A program made the position numbers and the translations under genes. Below the pieces are notes generated by a model. The model did not search any database, was not told the DNA's origin, and worked only from the letters and a program-made list of their open reading frames with translations. This document shows positions 16,253 through 24,855 of a DNA stretch of 64,000 nt, piece after piece (the first letter of the stretch is position 1; every line of letters starts with the position of its first letter). Origin of the DNA: Myxococcota bacterium (GTDB taxonomy: Bacteria > Myxococcota_A > Bradymonadia > UBA7976 > UBA1532); assembly GCA_963169045.1 (NCBI GenBank), contig CAUJDF010000044.1, forward strand, positions 620,001 through 684,000, given 5' to 3'.

Positions 16253-19200
16253 ATGTCCATGAACGTTCGCGTGCTCGGGCTGCTCGCGGCCACCGTCGCC
16301 GCCTTCGCGACGACCGCCTGCAGCGACGATGGCGGCACCGGCGGCATTCGCACCAGCCAGTATCCCGATCTGGAGGCGGCGCCCGATCCCCTCCTCTTCG
16401 AGGTGGTTCCCATCGGGCAGAGCACGCAGCGCATCCTGACGCTGAAGAACGTGGGTGGCGGCGCGCTGCAGGTCACGCGTGTCGATTTCTCGAATTCGCT
16501 GGACACACGCGAGTTCACGAAGTCTCACCCCGAGGTGCCCTTCATCGTCGACGCGGACGAACGCGTCGAGATCCGCGTCGACTACAGCCCGCGTGATCCC
16601 GGCACGGATCGCGGCGAGCTGATCATCGAGAGCAACGATCCGCGGGACGGGACGACGGAGGTCCGCATCCTCTCGGCGCTCTCCCGGAGCGACCTGTTGG
16701 TCGAACCGGTCGAGCTCGCCTTCGGACGCATTCCCACCGGCCAGACGAAGGCCCTCTCGACGCGGATCACCAACCTCGGCACGATCGAGGTCCCCATCAC
16801 CGACGTGAAGCTCGCGGACGACTCGTCGGCGGACTTCACGATCACCGCCGGGGCCGATGCCCGCCCCTCCCTCGGGCAGGGCGACCGTCTCGAGGTCGAA
16901 GTGACGTACACGCCGCGCGGCATCGATCGCGACCTGGGGACGCTCGTCGTCTCCACCGGCGACGCCCAGCGGCCGCAGATTCTGGTGCCGCTCAGCGGCG
17001 AGGAACCCAGCCCCGAGATCGCCACGTCGCCGGAGGCGATCATCTTCGGCGCGATCGACCAGGGCGCGGAGGCCGAACAGCCGTTGGTCATCCTCAACGA
17101 GGGCAGCGCGACGCTCGAGATCACGTCGTTGGCCTTCGGCGCGGCGCCTCCTGGCATCAACGACCAGTTCGCGCTCGAAGACGCGCCGGAGCTGCCGCTG
17201 GCGCTCGAGCCGGGCGACGAGCACGTGTTGCTCGTTCGTTACCATCCGCAGGCCGACGGCATTCACGACACGTCGCTCGTCATGCGCAGCAACGATGTGG
17301 ACGAGCCGATCTACACCGTACCGATTCGCGCGCGTGTTCGGCGTCCCTGCATCCAGGTCGCGCCGGAGTCGATCAACCTCGGACGCGTCGCGCTCGGCGT
17401 CGACAGTCAGCGCGCGCGCCTCCGGGTGCTCAATTGTGGTGAGCTGCCGCTGCGCCTCGAGGACGTGACGCTGGCCGGCGACGACGGGTTCCAGTGGGCC
17501 GCCACCGGCGCGAACCCGATCGGCCTCGAGCTCGCGCCGCTGGACTTCAACGAGATCGAGGTCTGGTACCACAACGCCGACCTCGCCGACGGACAGCCGG
17601 CAGACGCGACGCTCACGGTGCGCAACAACACGCCCGACACGCCCGTAGTCGAGGTGCCGCTGGGTGTGCTCGGGGGTGGCGCGCCGAGCTGCGACCTGCT
17701 GCTGCTGCCGAATCGCGTGGACTTCGGCCTGGTGTCGCGCGGCAGCATCCGCACTCGCAGCCTCGACGTGCTGAACCGCGGCACCGGTCACTGCGACGTG
17801 ACGGCGCAGCGCATCGACGCGCTCATCCCGATCCCCGGCTTCGTGCCGCCCTTCATCATCACGCGTCCCCTCGCCAACCAGCGGGTCGCGCCGGGGCAGC
17901 GCACGCCGATCGAGGTCACGTACCGGCCGGCGCTGTTCGCCGCGGACTCGGCGTTGCTGACCGTCGCGTTCCACGATCCGTTCCGCAACGAGGACCGCCA
18001 GGTCCAGGCCCAGCTCAACGGGGTCTCGGGCGAGAGCAACATCGAGGTCATCCCCGAGCAGCTCGACTTCGGGCAGGTCACGGCGCGCGAGTGCGCCTCC
18101 CAGACGGAGCGTGTCACCGTCTACAACACCGGCATCGTCGACCTCTGCATCAGCGACGTGCAGCTCGAAGGGCCGAACTGCGACGAGTTCTTCATCGTCG
18201 ACCGTCCCGTCGCCAACCAGGACGGCTGCATCCTCGTGACGCGTCGCACGCCCGCCGAGGTGCACCTCACGTACGAGCCGGCGGATCTCGGCGACGACGA
18301 GTGCTTCCTGGTGTTCGAGTCTGACGCGAGCGACCAGCCGCAGCTGCGCGTGCCGCTCTTCGGCGAAGGCATCCGCGACCGGCGCCAGGTCGACGAGTTC
18401 GTACAGTCGAGCGGCCAGACCGTCGACATCCTCTTCGTCGTCGACAACTCCGGCTCGATGGGCGAGGAGCAGGACAACCTCGGCGCGAACTTCGCCCAGT
18501 TCATCGCCGGCGCCCAGCAGTTTCAGAACGACTTCCAGATCGGGATCGTCACCACCGACCTCGACAACCCCAACCAGTCCGGCAAGCTGCAGGGCAACCC
18601 GCGCATCCTCCGCCGGGGGCCGGACGTCGAAGCGCGGTTCCGCGACTCCGTCGACGTGGGCGTCAACGGCGCCGGCTCTGAGTACGGACTCGAGGCGGCG
18701 AAGAAGGCGCTCTCCAACCCGCTCGCCTTCGACACCGGCACGCCCTGCCGCGCCGACAACGAGTGCGTCGCGCCCGACAGCTGCGTCGAGGGCTTCTGTG
18801 GGGGTCACAACCGCGGCTTCGTTCGCGAGGCGGCGGCCCTCGTCCTCGTCTTCCTCAGCGACGAGGAGGACCAGTCGCCCTCGCAGCTGGACTTCTACGT
18901 GGACTTCTTCAAGAACATCAAGGGGTTCCGCAACGAGGCCCAGTTCAAGGCGAACGTGATCGTGGGCGCGCGGAACGGCCAGGCGGAGGCGTGCGAGAGC
19001 CCGAATGGCGTCGCCGATGCAGGCCGGCGCTACGTCGAGGTCGCACAGCGTACCAACGGCGCGGTCTACAGCATCTGCGACGCCAACTTCGGCGCCAGCC
19101 TGCGCGAAATCGGCCAGTCGGCCTTCGGCCTGCCGGTGCAGTTCTTCCTGACGCGTCCGGCCATCGGCGCGACGGTTCGCGTCTCCGTCGACGGCCAGCC

Positions 19201-19324
19201 GGTCAACGACGGCTGGGCGTTCGATCAGGACAGCAACTCCGTGATATTCGAGCAGGACCGGGTGCCGCGCGCCGGCAGCCGCATCCGCGTCGAGTACGAG
19301 GCGCAGTGCTTCCCACGCCACTGA
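16253..19324 (+). CDS. HYDIN-like lipoprotein 3 with VWA domain
   Basis: A 1023-residue protein starting at the ATG at 16253 behind GGGGTGGGG; a second ATG follows two codons later. The lipobox is FATTAC. About six choice-of-anchor-D repeats fill residues 30-715 (LFEVVPIGQSTQRILTLKNV, LAFGRIPTGQTKALSTRITN, LDFGQVTARECASQTERVTV). A von Willebrand A domain starts near residue 724 with the MIDAS motif DNSGS, and a Cys-rich insert (CRADNECVAPDSCVEGFC) sits within it. The end is a short beta domain (VRVSVDGQPVNDGWAF) and a final Cys. Compared with genes 1 and 2, the PKD and acidic C-terminal domain are replaced by VWA. A metal-dependent surface binding role is the reasonable inference. Confidence 0.87.
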   Translation: MSMNVRVLGLLAATVAAFATTACSDDGGTGGIRTSQYPDLEAAPDPLLFEVVPIGQSTQRILTLKNVGGGALQVTRVDFSNSLDTREFTKSHPEVPFIVDADERVEIRVDYSPRDPGTDRGELIIESNDPRDGTTEVRILSALSRSDLLVEPVELAFGRIPTGQTKALSTRITNLGTIEVPITDVKLADDSSADFTITAGADARPSLGQGDRLEVEVTYTPRGIDRDLGTLVVSTGDAQRPQILVPLSGEEPSPEIATSPEAIIFGAIDQGAEAEQPLVILNEGSATLEITSLAFGAAPPGINDQFALEDAPELPLALEPGDEHVLLVRYHPQADGIHDTSLVMRSNDVDEPIYTVPIRARVRRPCIQVAPESINLGRVALGVDSQRARLRVLNCGELPLRLEDVTLAGDDGFQWAATGANPIGLELAPLDFNEIEVWYHNADLADGQPADATLTVRNNTPDTPVVEVPLGVLGGGAPSCDLLLLPNRVDFGLVSRGSIRTRSLDVLNRGTGHCDVTAQRIDALIPIPGFVPPFIITRPLANQRVAPGQRTPIEVTYRPALFAADSALLTVAFHDPFRNEDRQVQAQLNGVSGESNIEVIPEQLDFGQVTARECASQTERVTVYNTGIVDLCISDVQLEGPNCDEFFIVDRPVANQDGCILVTRRTPAEVHLTYEPADLGDDECFLVFESDASDQPQLRVPLFGEGIRDRRQVDEFVQSSGQTVDILFVVDNSGSMGEEQDNLGANFAQFIAGAQQFQNDFQIGIVTTDLDNPNQSGKLQGNPRILRRGPDVEARFRDSVDVGVNGAGSEYGLEAAKKALSNPLAFDTGTPCRADNECVAPDSCVEGFCGGHNRGFVREAAALVLVFLSDEEDQSPSQLDFYVDFFKNIKGFRNEAQFKANVIVGARNGQAEACESPNGVADAGRRYVEVAQRTNGAVYSICDANFGASLREIGQSAFGLPVQFFLTRPAIGATVRVSVDGQPVNDGWAFDQDSNSVIFEQDRVPRAGSRIRVEYEAQCFPRH

Positions 19325-20844
19325 TGAGGGTGCCCGTGTCGAGCCGAAATCTGCTCCTGGGTCTGTTCACGCTCGTCGCCGCCACCGGTTGCGGCGAAGA
19401 GATCGTCGCGCGCGAGTCGAACGAGATCTTCCTCGACCCGCCGTCGTCGCTGACCTTCGCGCGCGTGCCCGTCGGCCAGACGGACCAGCGCATCATCAAG
19501 ATCTCGCAAGGCGGCGAGACGGACCTCGTGGTCTCCGACATCCGGATCGCGGGCTTCGAGCAGTGTGACTTCAAGAAGAACCCGCAGGCGGACCAGGACC
19601 CCGCGTGTGAGTTCTACATCTCCGAGTCGCCCATGCCCTCGTGGGATGGCAACGAGTTCGAAGAGCTCGTGATGACGAAGGGCACCTTCCGCCAGGTCGT
19701 CGTCGCCTACCGGCCCACGATGCTCACGCCGCCGCCGCCGACGCAGCTCATCGTGAACAGCAACGTCCGCGACAAGGAAGAGCTGACGATCGACCTCTCG
19801 GTGCTCACGGCGCAGCCCCGCATCGCGACGACCGACGGCGAGACGAGCGTCTCGTTCGCGGGCACGATGGGCTCGCAGAACAAGACGATCGGCATCCGCA
19901 ACGTCGGTACGGGCACGCTCGTCGTCACTGACGTCCAGCTGCGGCCGGGGTCGGCGCAGTTCCGCGACGACGAGTTCCGCGTCGAGCCGCTGTCCGGGCT
20001 GCCGTGGAACGTCGACGAGAACGGCGTGAACGAGGTCCGGATCACCTACACGCCGCTCGACGAGCACGACGACCGGGCGACGCTCGTCTTCTTGAGCAAC
20101 GACGCCCAGGCGCCCGAGTTCGCGGTGACGCTCACTTCGGTGCCCGTCACGAGCCAGCTCGTGATCGCGCCGAACCCGGTGGTCTTCGGAGAGACCAACG
20201 TCAACGAGACGAAGCGGGTCGCGGTGAGCTTCACCAACGTCGGGCTCCGCAACCTCAACGTCCTCGGCCTGACCATCGAGCAGGGCGGCGCCACCGAGGA
20301 CTACAAGCTCGACAATGACCAGCCCCGGAGCTTCCAGCTCCGTGCCGGCACCAGCAAGGACGTCGACGTCATCTACAAGCCGCTGAGCGCCGAGGGCAGC
20401 GATGCGACGCTCGTGGTGCGCACCGACGCCGACAACGTCGCGCAGGGCGAGACGGGCGAGCTGCGCGTGCCACTCCGGCGCAGCGTGACCGGTCTCGGTC
20501 CCCTGCTCGGCATCGATCCGCCACGGGTCGACCTGAGCGACGTGGCCCCCGGGGCGTCGGAGACGGTCGAGCTGACGTTGAGCAACGAGGGTGACGGGCC
20601 GCTGAACGTGACGGCGATCCGCTTCACCGGCGAGCAGGATGCGCCCGAGCCGGTGAGCGATCCCGAGTTCACGGTGTCCGGCGGCGGCGAGCCGACCGTG
20701 ATCGCGCCCGGAGAGGCGCATACCGTCGAGGTGACTTTCAGCCGCGGCGCCGACGACCGCAACGCCCACCTCGGGACGCTGGTGGTCGAGAGCGACGCCC
20801 CCACGAGCCCCGATCTGGTCCGGTTCATCGCCGAGGCCCTCTGA
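19324..20844 (+). CDS. HYDIN-like (choice-of-anchor D) lipoprotein 4
   Basis: The ATG overlaps the stop of gene 3 (TGATG), so the two are translationally coupled. The 506-residue protein has lipobox VAATGC and four to five choice-of-anchor-D repeats with nothing else recognisable (LTFARVPVGQTDQRIIKISQ, VVFGETNVNETKRVAVSFTN, VDLSDVAPGASETVELTLSN). It lacks the PKD, acidic C-terminal and VWA parts of its neighbours. Coupling to the VWA-bearing gene suggests the two products act together, perhaps as a stalk or spacer protein beside the VWA-bearing one. Confidence 0.85.
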   Translation: MRVPVSSRNLLLGLFTLVAATGCGEEIVARESNEIFLDPPSSLTFARVPVGQTDQRIIKISQGGETDLVVSDIRIAGFEQCDFKKNPQADQDPACEFYISESPMPSWDGNEFEELVMTKGTFRQVVVAYRPTMLTPPPPTQLIVNSNVRDKEELTIDLSVLTAQPRIATTDGETSVSFAGTMGSQNKTIGIRNVGTGTLVVTDVQLRPGSAQFRDDEFRVEPLSGLPWNVDENGVNEVRITYTPLDEHDDRATLVFLSNDAQAPEFAVTLTSVPVTSQLVIAPNPVVFGETNVNETKRVAVSFTNVGLRNLNVLGLTIEQGGATEDYKLDNDQPRSFQLRAGTSKDVDVIYKPLSAEGSDATLVVRTDADNVAQGETGELRVPLRRSVTGLGPLLGIDPPRVDLSDVAPGASETVELTLSNEGDGPLNVTAIRFTGEQDAPEPVSDPEFTVSGGGEPTVIAPGEAHTVEVTFSRGADDRNAHLGTLVVESDAPTSPDLVRFIAEAL

Positions 20845-20934
20845 CGGCTTCGTCCTCGGGCATCGAAGTGGATCCAATCCGCTGCGTCCACCGCTGATGG
20901 CGCCTGCCGCGGCCGCTACACTGGCCGCCTGCCG

Positions 20935-21492
20935 ATGACCCGACTCGCCGAACATGAAGCCCTGCTGGCGAAGGTAGACGCCTTCGTCGCCCGCGCCGAG
21001 GCGGTCCAGCGCCCATGGCTGCGCTGCGGCCGCGGCTGCGACGCCTGCTGTCGCACCGCACGGACGGCGTGGTCGGTCGAGGTCGAGCACGTCGCCCGCT
21101 ACGTCGGCGGCCTCGCGCCCGAGCGCCGGGCGGCGCTCGAGGCGCGCCGCGCCGATCCGGCGGTCGCCGCGGGACGCCGCTGCGTCTTCCTCGACCCCGA
21201 CGGCGCCTGCGCCGTGTATGCCGCCCGCCCGATCATCTGCCGGACCCACGGGCCGCTCGTGACCAGCACCGCCACCGGCCCGATGTGGTGCGAGCTGAAC
21301 TTTCCCGGCGAGGCGCCGGCGCAGGTCCCGGCCCTGGTGCCCGCCGACGCGGTGCTCGATCTCGAGAAGCTCGACGCGCTGCTGGCGCTCGTGAACCGGC
21401 GATTCCTGGCGTCCGGCGGGGGTCCCGAGCGGCGGCCCTTGACCGACGCCCTCGACCTGCCCACCGCGGGCGGAGACGAAAATGCGCCCTGA
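20935..21492 (+). CDS. YkgJ-family cysteine-cluster protein
   Basis: A 185-residue soluble protein with the family signature. C31-x3-C35-x2-C38-C39 occurs near the start (CGRGCDACC), then RRCVFLD, the GAC...VYAARPIICRTHG segment, and no transmembrane helix. YkgJ proteins are thought to bind metal, zinc or an iron-sulfur cluster, through these Cys residues; their role is not settled. No Shine-Dalgarno sequence is visible. A TACACT -10-like element (20917-20922) ends 12 bp before the ATG, so the mRNA leader is probably very short. The gene overlaps the next lipoprotein gene by 11 bp. Confidence 0.85.
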   Translation: MTRLAEHEALLAKVDAFVARAEAVQRPWLRCGRGCDACCRTARTAWSVEVEHVARYVGGLAPERRAALEARRADPAVAAGRRCVFLDPDGACAVYAARPIICRTHGPLVTSTATGPMWCELNFPGEAPAQVPALVPADAVLDLEKLDALLALVNRRFLASGGGPERRPLTDALDLPTAGGDENAP

Positions 21493-22717
21493 GCTCCGAT
21501 GGTTCCTGTGCGCGCTGATCGCTGGCTGCGGCGGCGGAGGCGATGGCGGCGGCGGCGGCGACGACGCGGGGTCGGGCGACGCCGCGCCGGACGCCGCGAC
21601 GGACGCAGACGCCGAAGTGACCGAGGATGCCGCGCCACCCATCGCGCTGCAGGTCGTCCCCGGGGATCTCGTCTATGCCGAGGGCGCGCCCGGCGACTTC
21701 GCGTCGGTCCACCTCTTCAGCGCTACGGCCTCGGGCGACGAGCGCCACCGTATCACGCGCAATGCCGGCGGCTGGACGTTCGCCGCGGTCGGCCCGGATC
21801 CGCGCTTCGTCGCCGCCGTGCGCCACGAGGACGCCAACGCCGACGGCCGTCCCGACGCGAACGGCCGGCGCGCCGTGTGGGTGATCGACGTGCAATCGCA
21901 CGACGAGTATCCGGTGACGCCCGCCGAGTGCGACGCCGGCATCGGCGGCGTCGGCTGGCGCGACGATGTGCGCATCCTGCTGGCGATGCGCTGCGGCGAC
22001 GAGCCCTCGGCGGTCTACCTCGTCAACCGCGACAACCGTGGGCGCGAGCGCGACAATCTGCTCCGGATCAGCGACCACGAGGAGCCGGTCCGCGACGTCT
22101 TCTCCGCAGTCGGCACTCCCCTGTACACCTACGTCGTCGACACGCGGGCCTGCGAGGGCGACGCCTGCGTCACCAAGCCGCAAGTGTGGCTGGCGGACCA
22201 CGACGCACCCGCGAGGTGCCGCGTGACCGACGGCGATCCGGGCCTGCGCGACGTGGGGCGCGCCGACGTGCGCGTCGGCGACCACCACCCGGCCTTCAAC
22301 GGCGACCTGACGAAGGTCGTCTTCAGCCGCAACGTCGCCGGCAAACCCGCGGGCCCGGAGGGGCACCTGGACCTGTTCCGCGTGGGCCTCGATCTGGGCG
22401 CGCTGTATTCGGGTCAGGCCACCTGCGGGCGGCCCTCGAGCCTCGAGCGGCTCTCCGACGCGTTCATCGAGGACGCCTACGACGTACCGGGGGGCGGCCG
22501 CGTCGCCGGAGACGAACGATACCCGGAGGCAGCCGCCGGCCGTGCGCCCCCAGGCGCGATGTTGTTCACGGCCGAGGCCCGCGACGGCGAGCGAACACTG
22601 CAGCAGGTCTTCACCACCGACGTCGACGGCAGCAAGCAGGCCCTGACCCCGGCGCGGCGGGCCGGCGGATACGGCCGCTGGATCGTCGAGCGCTACACGC
22701 GGTCCGCCGGGCAGTGA
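21482..22717 (+). CDS. Beta-propeller (TolB/PD40-like) lipoprotein
   Basis: A 411-residue protein. The start at 21482 lies inside the end of the YkgJ gene. It has a short signal with ALIAGC lipobox, then a poly-Gly and Asp/Ala-rich linker to about residue 60. The rest has repeated strands with Asp-box-like texture (FAAVGPDPRFVAAVRHEDAN, HHPAFNGDLTKVVFSRNVAG) resembling the PD40/TolB propeller, including asides such as DANADGRPDANGRR. Likely outer-membrane lipoprotein facing the periplasm or surface. No specific function is recognisable. It ends 4 bp before the convergent gene at 22722. Confidence 0.75.
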   Translation: MRPELRWFLCALIAGCGGGGDGGGGGDDAGSGDAAPDAATDADAEVTEDAAPPIALQVVPGDLVYAEGAPGDFASVHLFSATASGDERHRITRNAGGWTFAAVGPDPRFVAAVRHEDANADGRPDANGRRAVWVIDVQSHDEYPVTPAECDAGIGGVGWRDDVRILLAMRCGDEPSAVYLVNRDNRGRERDNLLRISDHEEPVRDVFSAVGTPLYTYVVDTRACEGDACVTKPQVWLADHDAPARCRVTDGDPGLRDVGRADVRVGDHHPAFNGDLTKVVFSRNVAGKPAGPEGHLDLFRVGLDLGALYSGQATCGRPSSLERLSDAFIEDAYDVPGGGRVAGDERYPEAAAGRAPPGAMLFTAEARDGERTLQQVFTTDVDGSKQALTPARRAGGYGRWIVERYTRSAGQ

Positions 22718-22721
22718 GACG

Positions 22722-23441
22722 TCACTTCGGCGGTACAACCACGCGGTAGCTCAGCTCGGCGGCCCCCAGCAGGTAGGGGCTGCGGCTCCCGGCCGCCTGG
22801 TTGTTGTAGAGGAAGACCGTCACGTCGGTCGGCGTCTTCTTTCGTTTGTCGGGCTCCGGCAACGCGAACGCCACGTCCCACTTTTCGGGGCGGAGCAGGC
22901 CGGCGGCGTCGGCGCGTGGCGGCGCATAGCGTGCCAGCACCGGCCGCTCCCCGACGGCCATCGTGACGAAGCAATTCACGCCGTCGCCGCCGGCGCCGTG
23001 CAGCAGCGTGAGCACCGCCTCGCGCGCCTCGGCCGGCACCTGGAAGGTCAGGCGCAGCGTCGCGCCCGGATCGATCTGGTAGGCGCCCTCGACCGGCTGG
23101 GCCGGCCCGTTGAACGTCACATGCGGCCCGTTCGAGCCGATGCGGCCGCCGCGCAGGTCGACCGAGAGCGTCTGCGGAGGTCCAAGCTCGGGGATGCCCA
23201 CGATCGGGTCGACGTTGGAGGTCATCGCCTCCTCGTTCTGGCGCTTGGCGCACAAGCGCGCCTCGTAGTCGCAGCTCAGCTCGCAGTCGCGCGGCTTCGT
23301 CAGGTCCTCCGCGCAGTGCTCGACGCAGACCTCGTGCTCGCTCCGGCACACGCCTCGCCCGCCGCCCGTCCCGACCAGCGCGGCGCAGCCGAAGCCCGCC
23401 ACCGCGCACCCAAGCGCCAGCCACACCGCGGCCCTGCCCAC
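22722..23441 (-). CDS. Uncharacterised lipoprotein with N-terminal Cys-rich segment
   Basis: A 239-residue protein with signal peptide and lipobox AGFGC (about Cys19). A Cys-rich stretch at about 30-70 has a CRSEHEVCVEHCAEDL pattern with regular C-x(3-6)-C spacing. A beta-rich domain from about 80 to the end (VDLRGGRIGSNGPHVTFNGP, ATLRLTFQVP) looks like a jelly-roll or carbohydrate-binding-like fold, but I cannot name a family. It diverges from the BNR gene across 54 bp and meets the beta-propeller gene tail to tail. Function unknown. Confidence 0.7.
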   Translation of the reverse strand: MGRAAVWLALGCAVAGFGCAALVGTGGGRGVCRSEHEVCVEHCAEDLTKPRDCELSCDYEARLCAKRQNEEAMTSNVDPIVGIPELGPPQTLSVDLRGGRIGSNGPHVTFNGPAQPVEGAYQIDPGATLRLTFQVPAEAREAVLTLLHGAGGDGVNCFVTMAVGERPVLARYAPPRADAAGLLRPEKWDVAFALPEPDKRKKTPTDVTVFLYNNQAAGSRSPYLLGAAELSYRVVVPPK

Positions 23442-23495
23442 AACGAACCCCGTCTGCTAGCCTGTCCGCCTGGATTCTTGATCAACGGGAACGCA

Positions 23496-24806
23496 ATGAC
23501 ACGCCTAGCGTGGTGTCTGCTCGCTGCGGCGATGCCGGCAGCCGCCCTCGCCCACAACGGCATCCCCCGCGTCGTCGAGATTCGCTTCCCGCCGCAGCGT
23601 CCCGGCGAGGTGTGGGCCGTCACGGACGACCTGGGGCTGGTCGTCCACGCCGAGGGCGCCAACCGGTGGCTCTGCGGCTCGGCCATCCGTCCCGATCCCA
23701 TCCTGCGCGGCATGGCGCCGGTCGACGCGAGCGGCGCCACCTGGCTCGCCGCCAGCGTGCACGGGCTCTTCCGTAGCGAGGACGCCGGCTGCGCGTTCGC
23801 GCTGGTGGACGGGCCGCTGCAGCAGCACGTCCCCGCGCGGGTCGTGACCCGGCCCGATCTCCCAGGAGAGGTGCTCGTCACCACCGAGACGATCGGCCTC
23901 GCCAATGACGTCTTCCTGAGCGAGGACGCCGGTCGGACGTGGCGTGCCGCCGGCCTCGCGATCGAGGGTCGCATCCGTCCGCCGCTCCTCCGCGCGCAGG
24001 CCAATCCGGACGTCGTCTACGTCGCGCACGCCGACGGGGCCGCCCGCAGCGTCGACGGCGGCCGGACGTTCCGGCCCATGACGCTGGGTCCCCCCGCCCT
24101 CGGCGTGCTGCCAGAGGAGTTCTACCTGCTCGGCGACCGGCCCATGGACGCCGACGAGGTCTACGCCACGATCGAGCGGTTCCCGAACTCGATCGTCGTG
24201 CGGTCGCGTGACGGCGGCGCGACCTGGGAGCCGGTCCTCGAGATGGAGGACGTGCCCGATACGCTGTCCTTCGACCGCGAGGGGCGACGCGGTCTGATCG
24301 TGACGCCGTTCGTCGGCGTGTTCCGGACGGACGACGGCGGCGAGACGTGGGCGCACGAGCCGCAGCCGCCGGTCGACCTGCTCGGGTGCGTGACGCGCGA
24401 GCCCGCGTCCGACCGGCTCTGGGGATGCACCGACACGGCGTTCATGGGACCGTGGGTGCTCGGCTACAGCGACGACTTCGGTGTGAGCTGGACGCCGGTG
24501 CTGACGTCGTTCCCGGAGCTCGACGGGCCGATGGAGTGCCCGGCGGAGAGCGCCTCGGCGCGCGCGTGCCAGGGCCTGTGCCCGACGGTCACGTTGCCCG
24601 CCGCCTGCACCGACGACGCCGGTCCGCCCGAAGTCGACGCCGCCGTCGACGCCGGCCCGCCGCCGCCCGATGGCGGCCCGGACGTCGACGCACTGCCGGA
24701 GGGGGGCGGCGGGGGCGGCGGCGGATGCGACGTCTCGGGGAACGCCCTCCCCCTGCTGCCGTGGTTCCTCCTCCCCTTCTTCCGGCGGCGCCGACAATCG
24801 ACTTGA
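23496..24806 (+). CDS. BNR/sialidase-like propeller protein with MYXO-CTERM-like tail
   Basis: A 436-residue exported protein. The start at 23496 follows ACGGGAA; the longer upstream ORF is antisense to the neighbour. Signal peptide ends ALA-H. Several BNR/photosystem-II-stability-like repeats with the typical S-x-D-x-G-x-T-W pattern follow (SEDAGRTWRA, SVDGGRTFRP, SRDGGATWEP, TDDGGETWAH, SDDFGVSWTP). An Asp/Pro/Gly linker leads to a tail with Cys411, a hydrophobic stretch 416-428 and four arginines 429-432. That tripartite tail (Cys motif, helix, Arg cluster) is the MYXO-CTERM layout, which directs C-terminal processing and surface display in myxobacteria. The substrate bound by the propeller is unknown. 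Confidence 0.8.
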   Translation: MTRLAWCLLAAAMPAAALAHNGIPRVVEIRFPPQRPGEVWAVTDDLGLVVHAEGANRWLCGSAIRPDPILRGMAPVDASGATWLAASVHGLFRSEDAGCAFALVDGPLQQHVPARVVTRPDLPGEVLVTTETIGLANDVFLSEDAGRTWRAAGLAIEGRIRPPLLRAQANPDVVYVAHADGAARSVDGGRTFRPMTLGPPALGVLPEEFYLLGDRPMDADEVYATIERFPNSIVVRSRDGGATWEPVLEMEDVPDTLSFDREGRRGLIVTPFVGVFRTDDGGETWAHEPQPPVDLLGCVTREPASDRLWGCTDTAFMGPWVLGYSDDFGVSWTPVLTSFPELDGPMECPAESASARACQGLCPTVTLPAACTDDAGPPEVDAAVDAGPPPPDGGPDVDALPEGGGGGGGGCDVSGNALPLLPWFLLPFFRRRRQST

Positions 24807-24855
24807 CACCGTCAACGCGGTGACACCCCCGCGAAGGCGGCAACATCATACGGGC

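Noticed and set aside
24803-24808. Perfect TTGACA before the giant TPR gene as a promoter
   Set aside because: No -10-like sequence lies 15-19 bp downstream; the word overlaps the stop codon of the previous gene.
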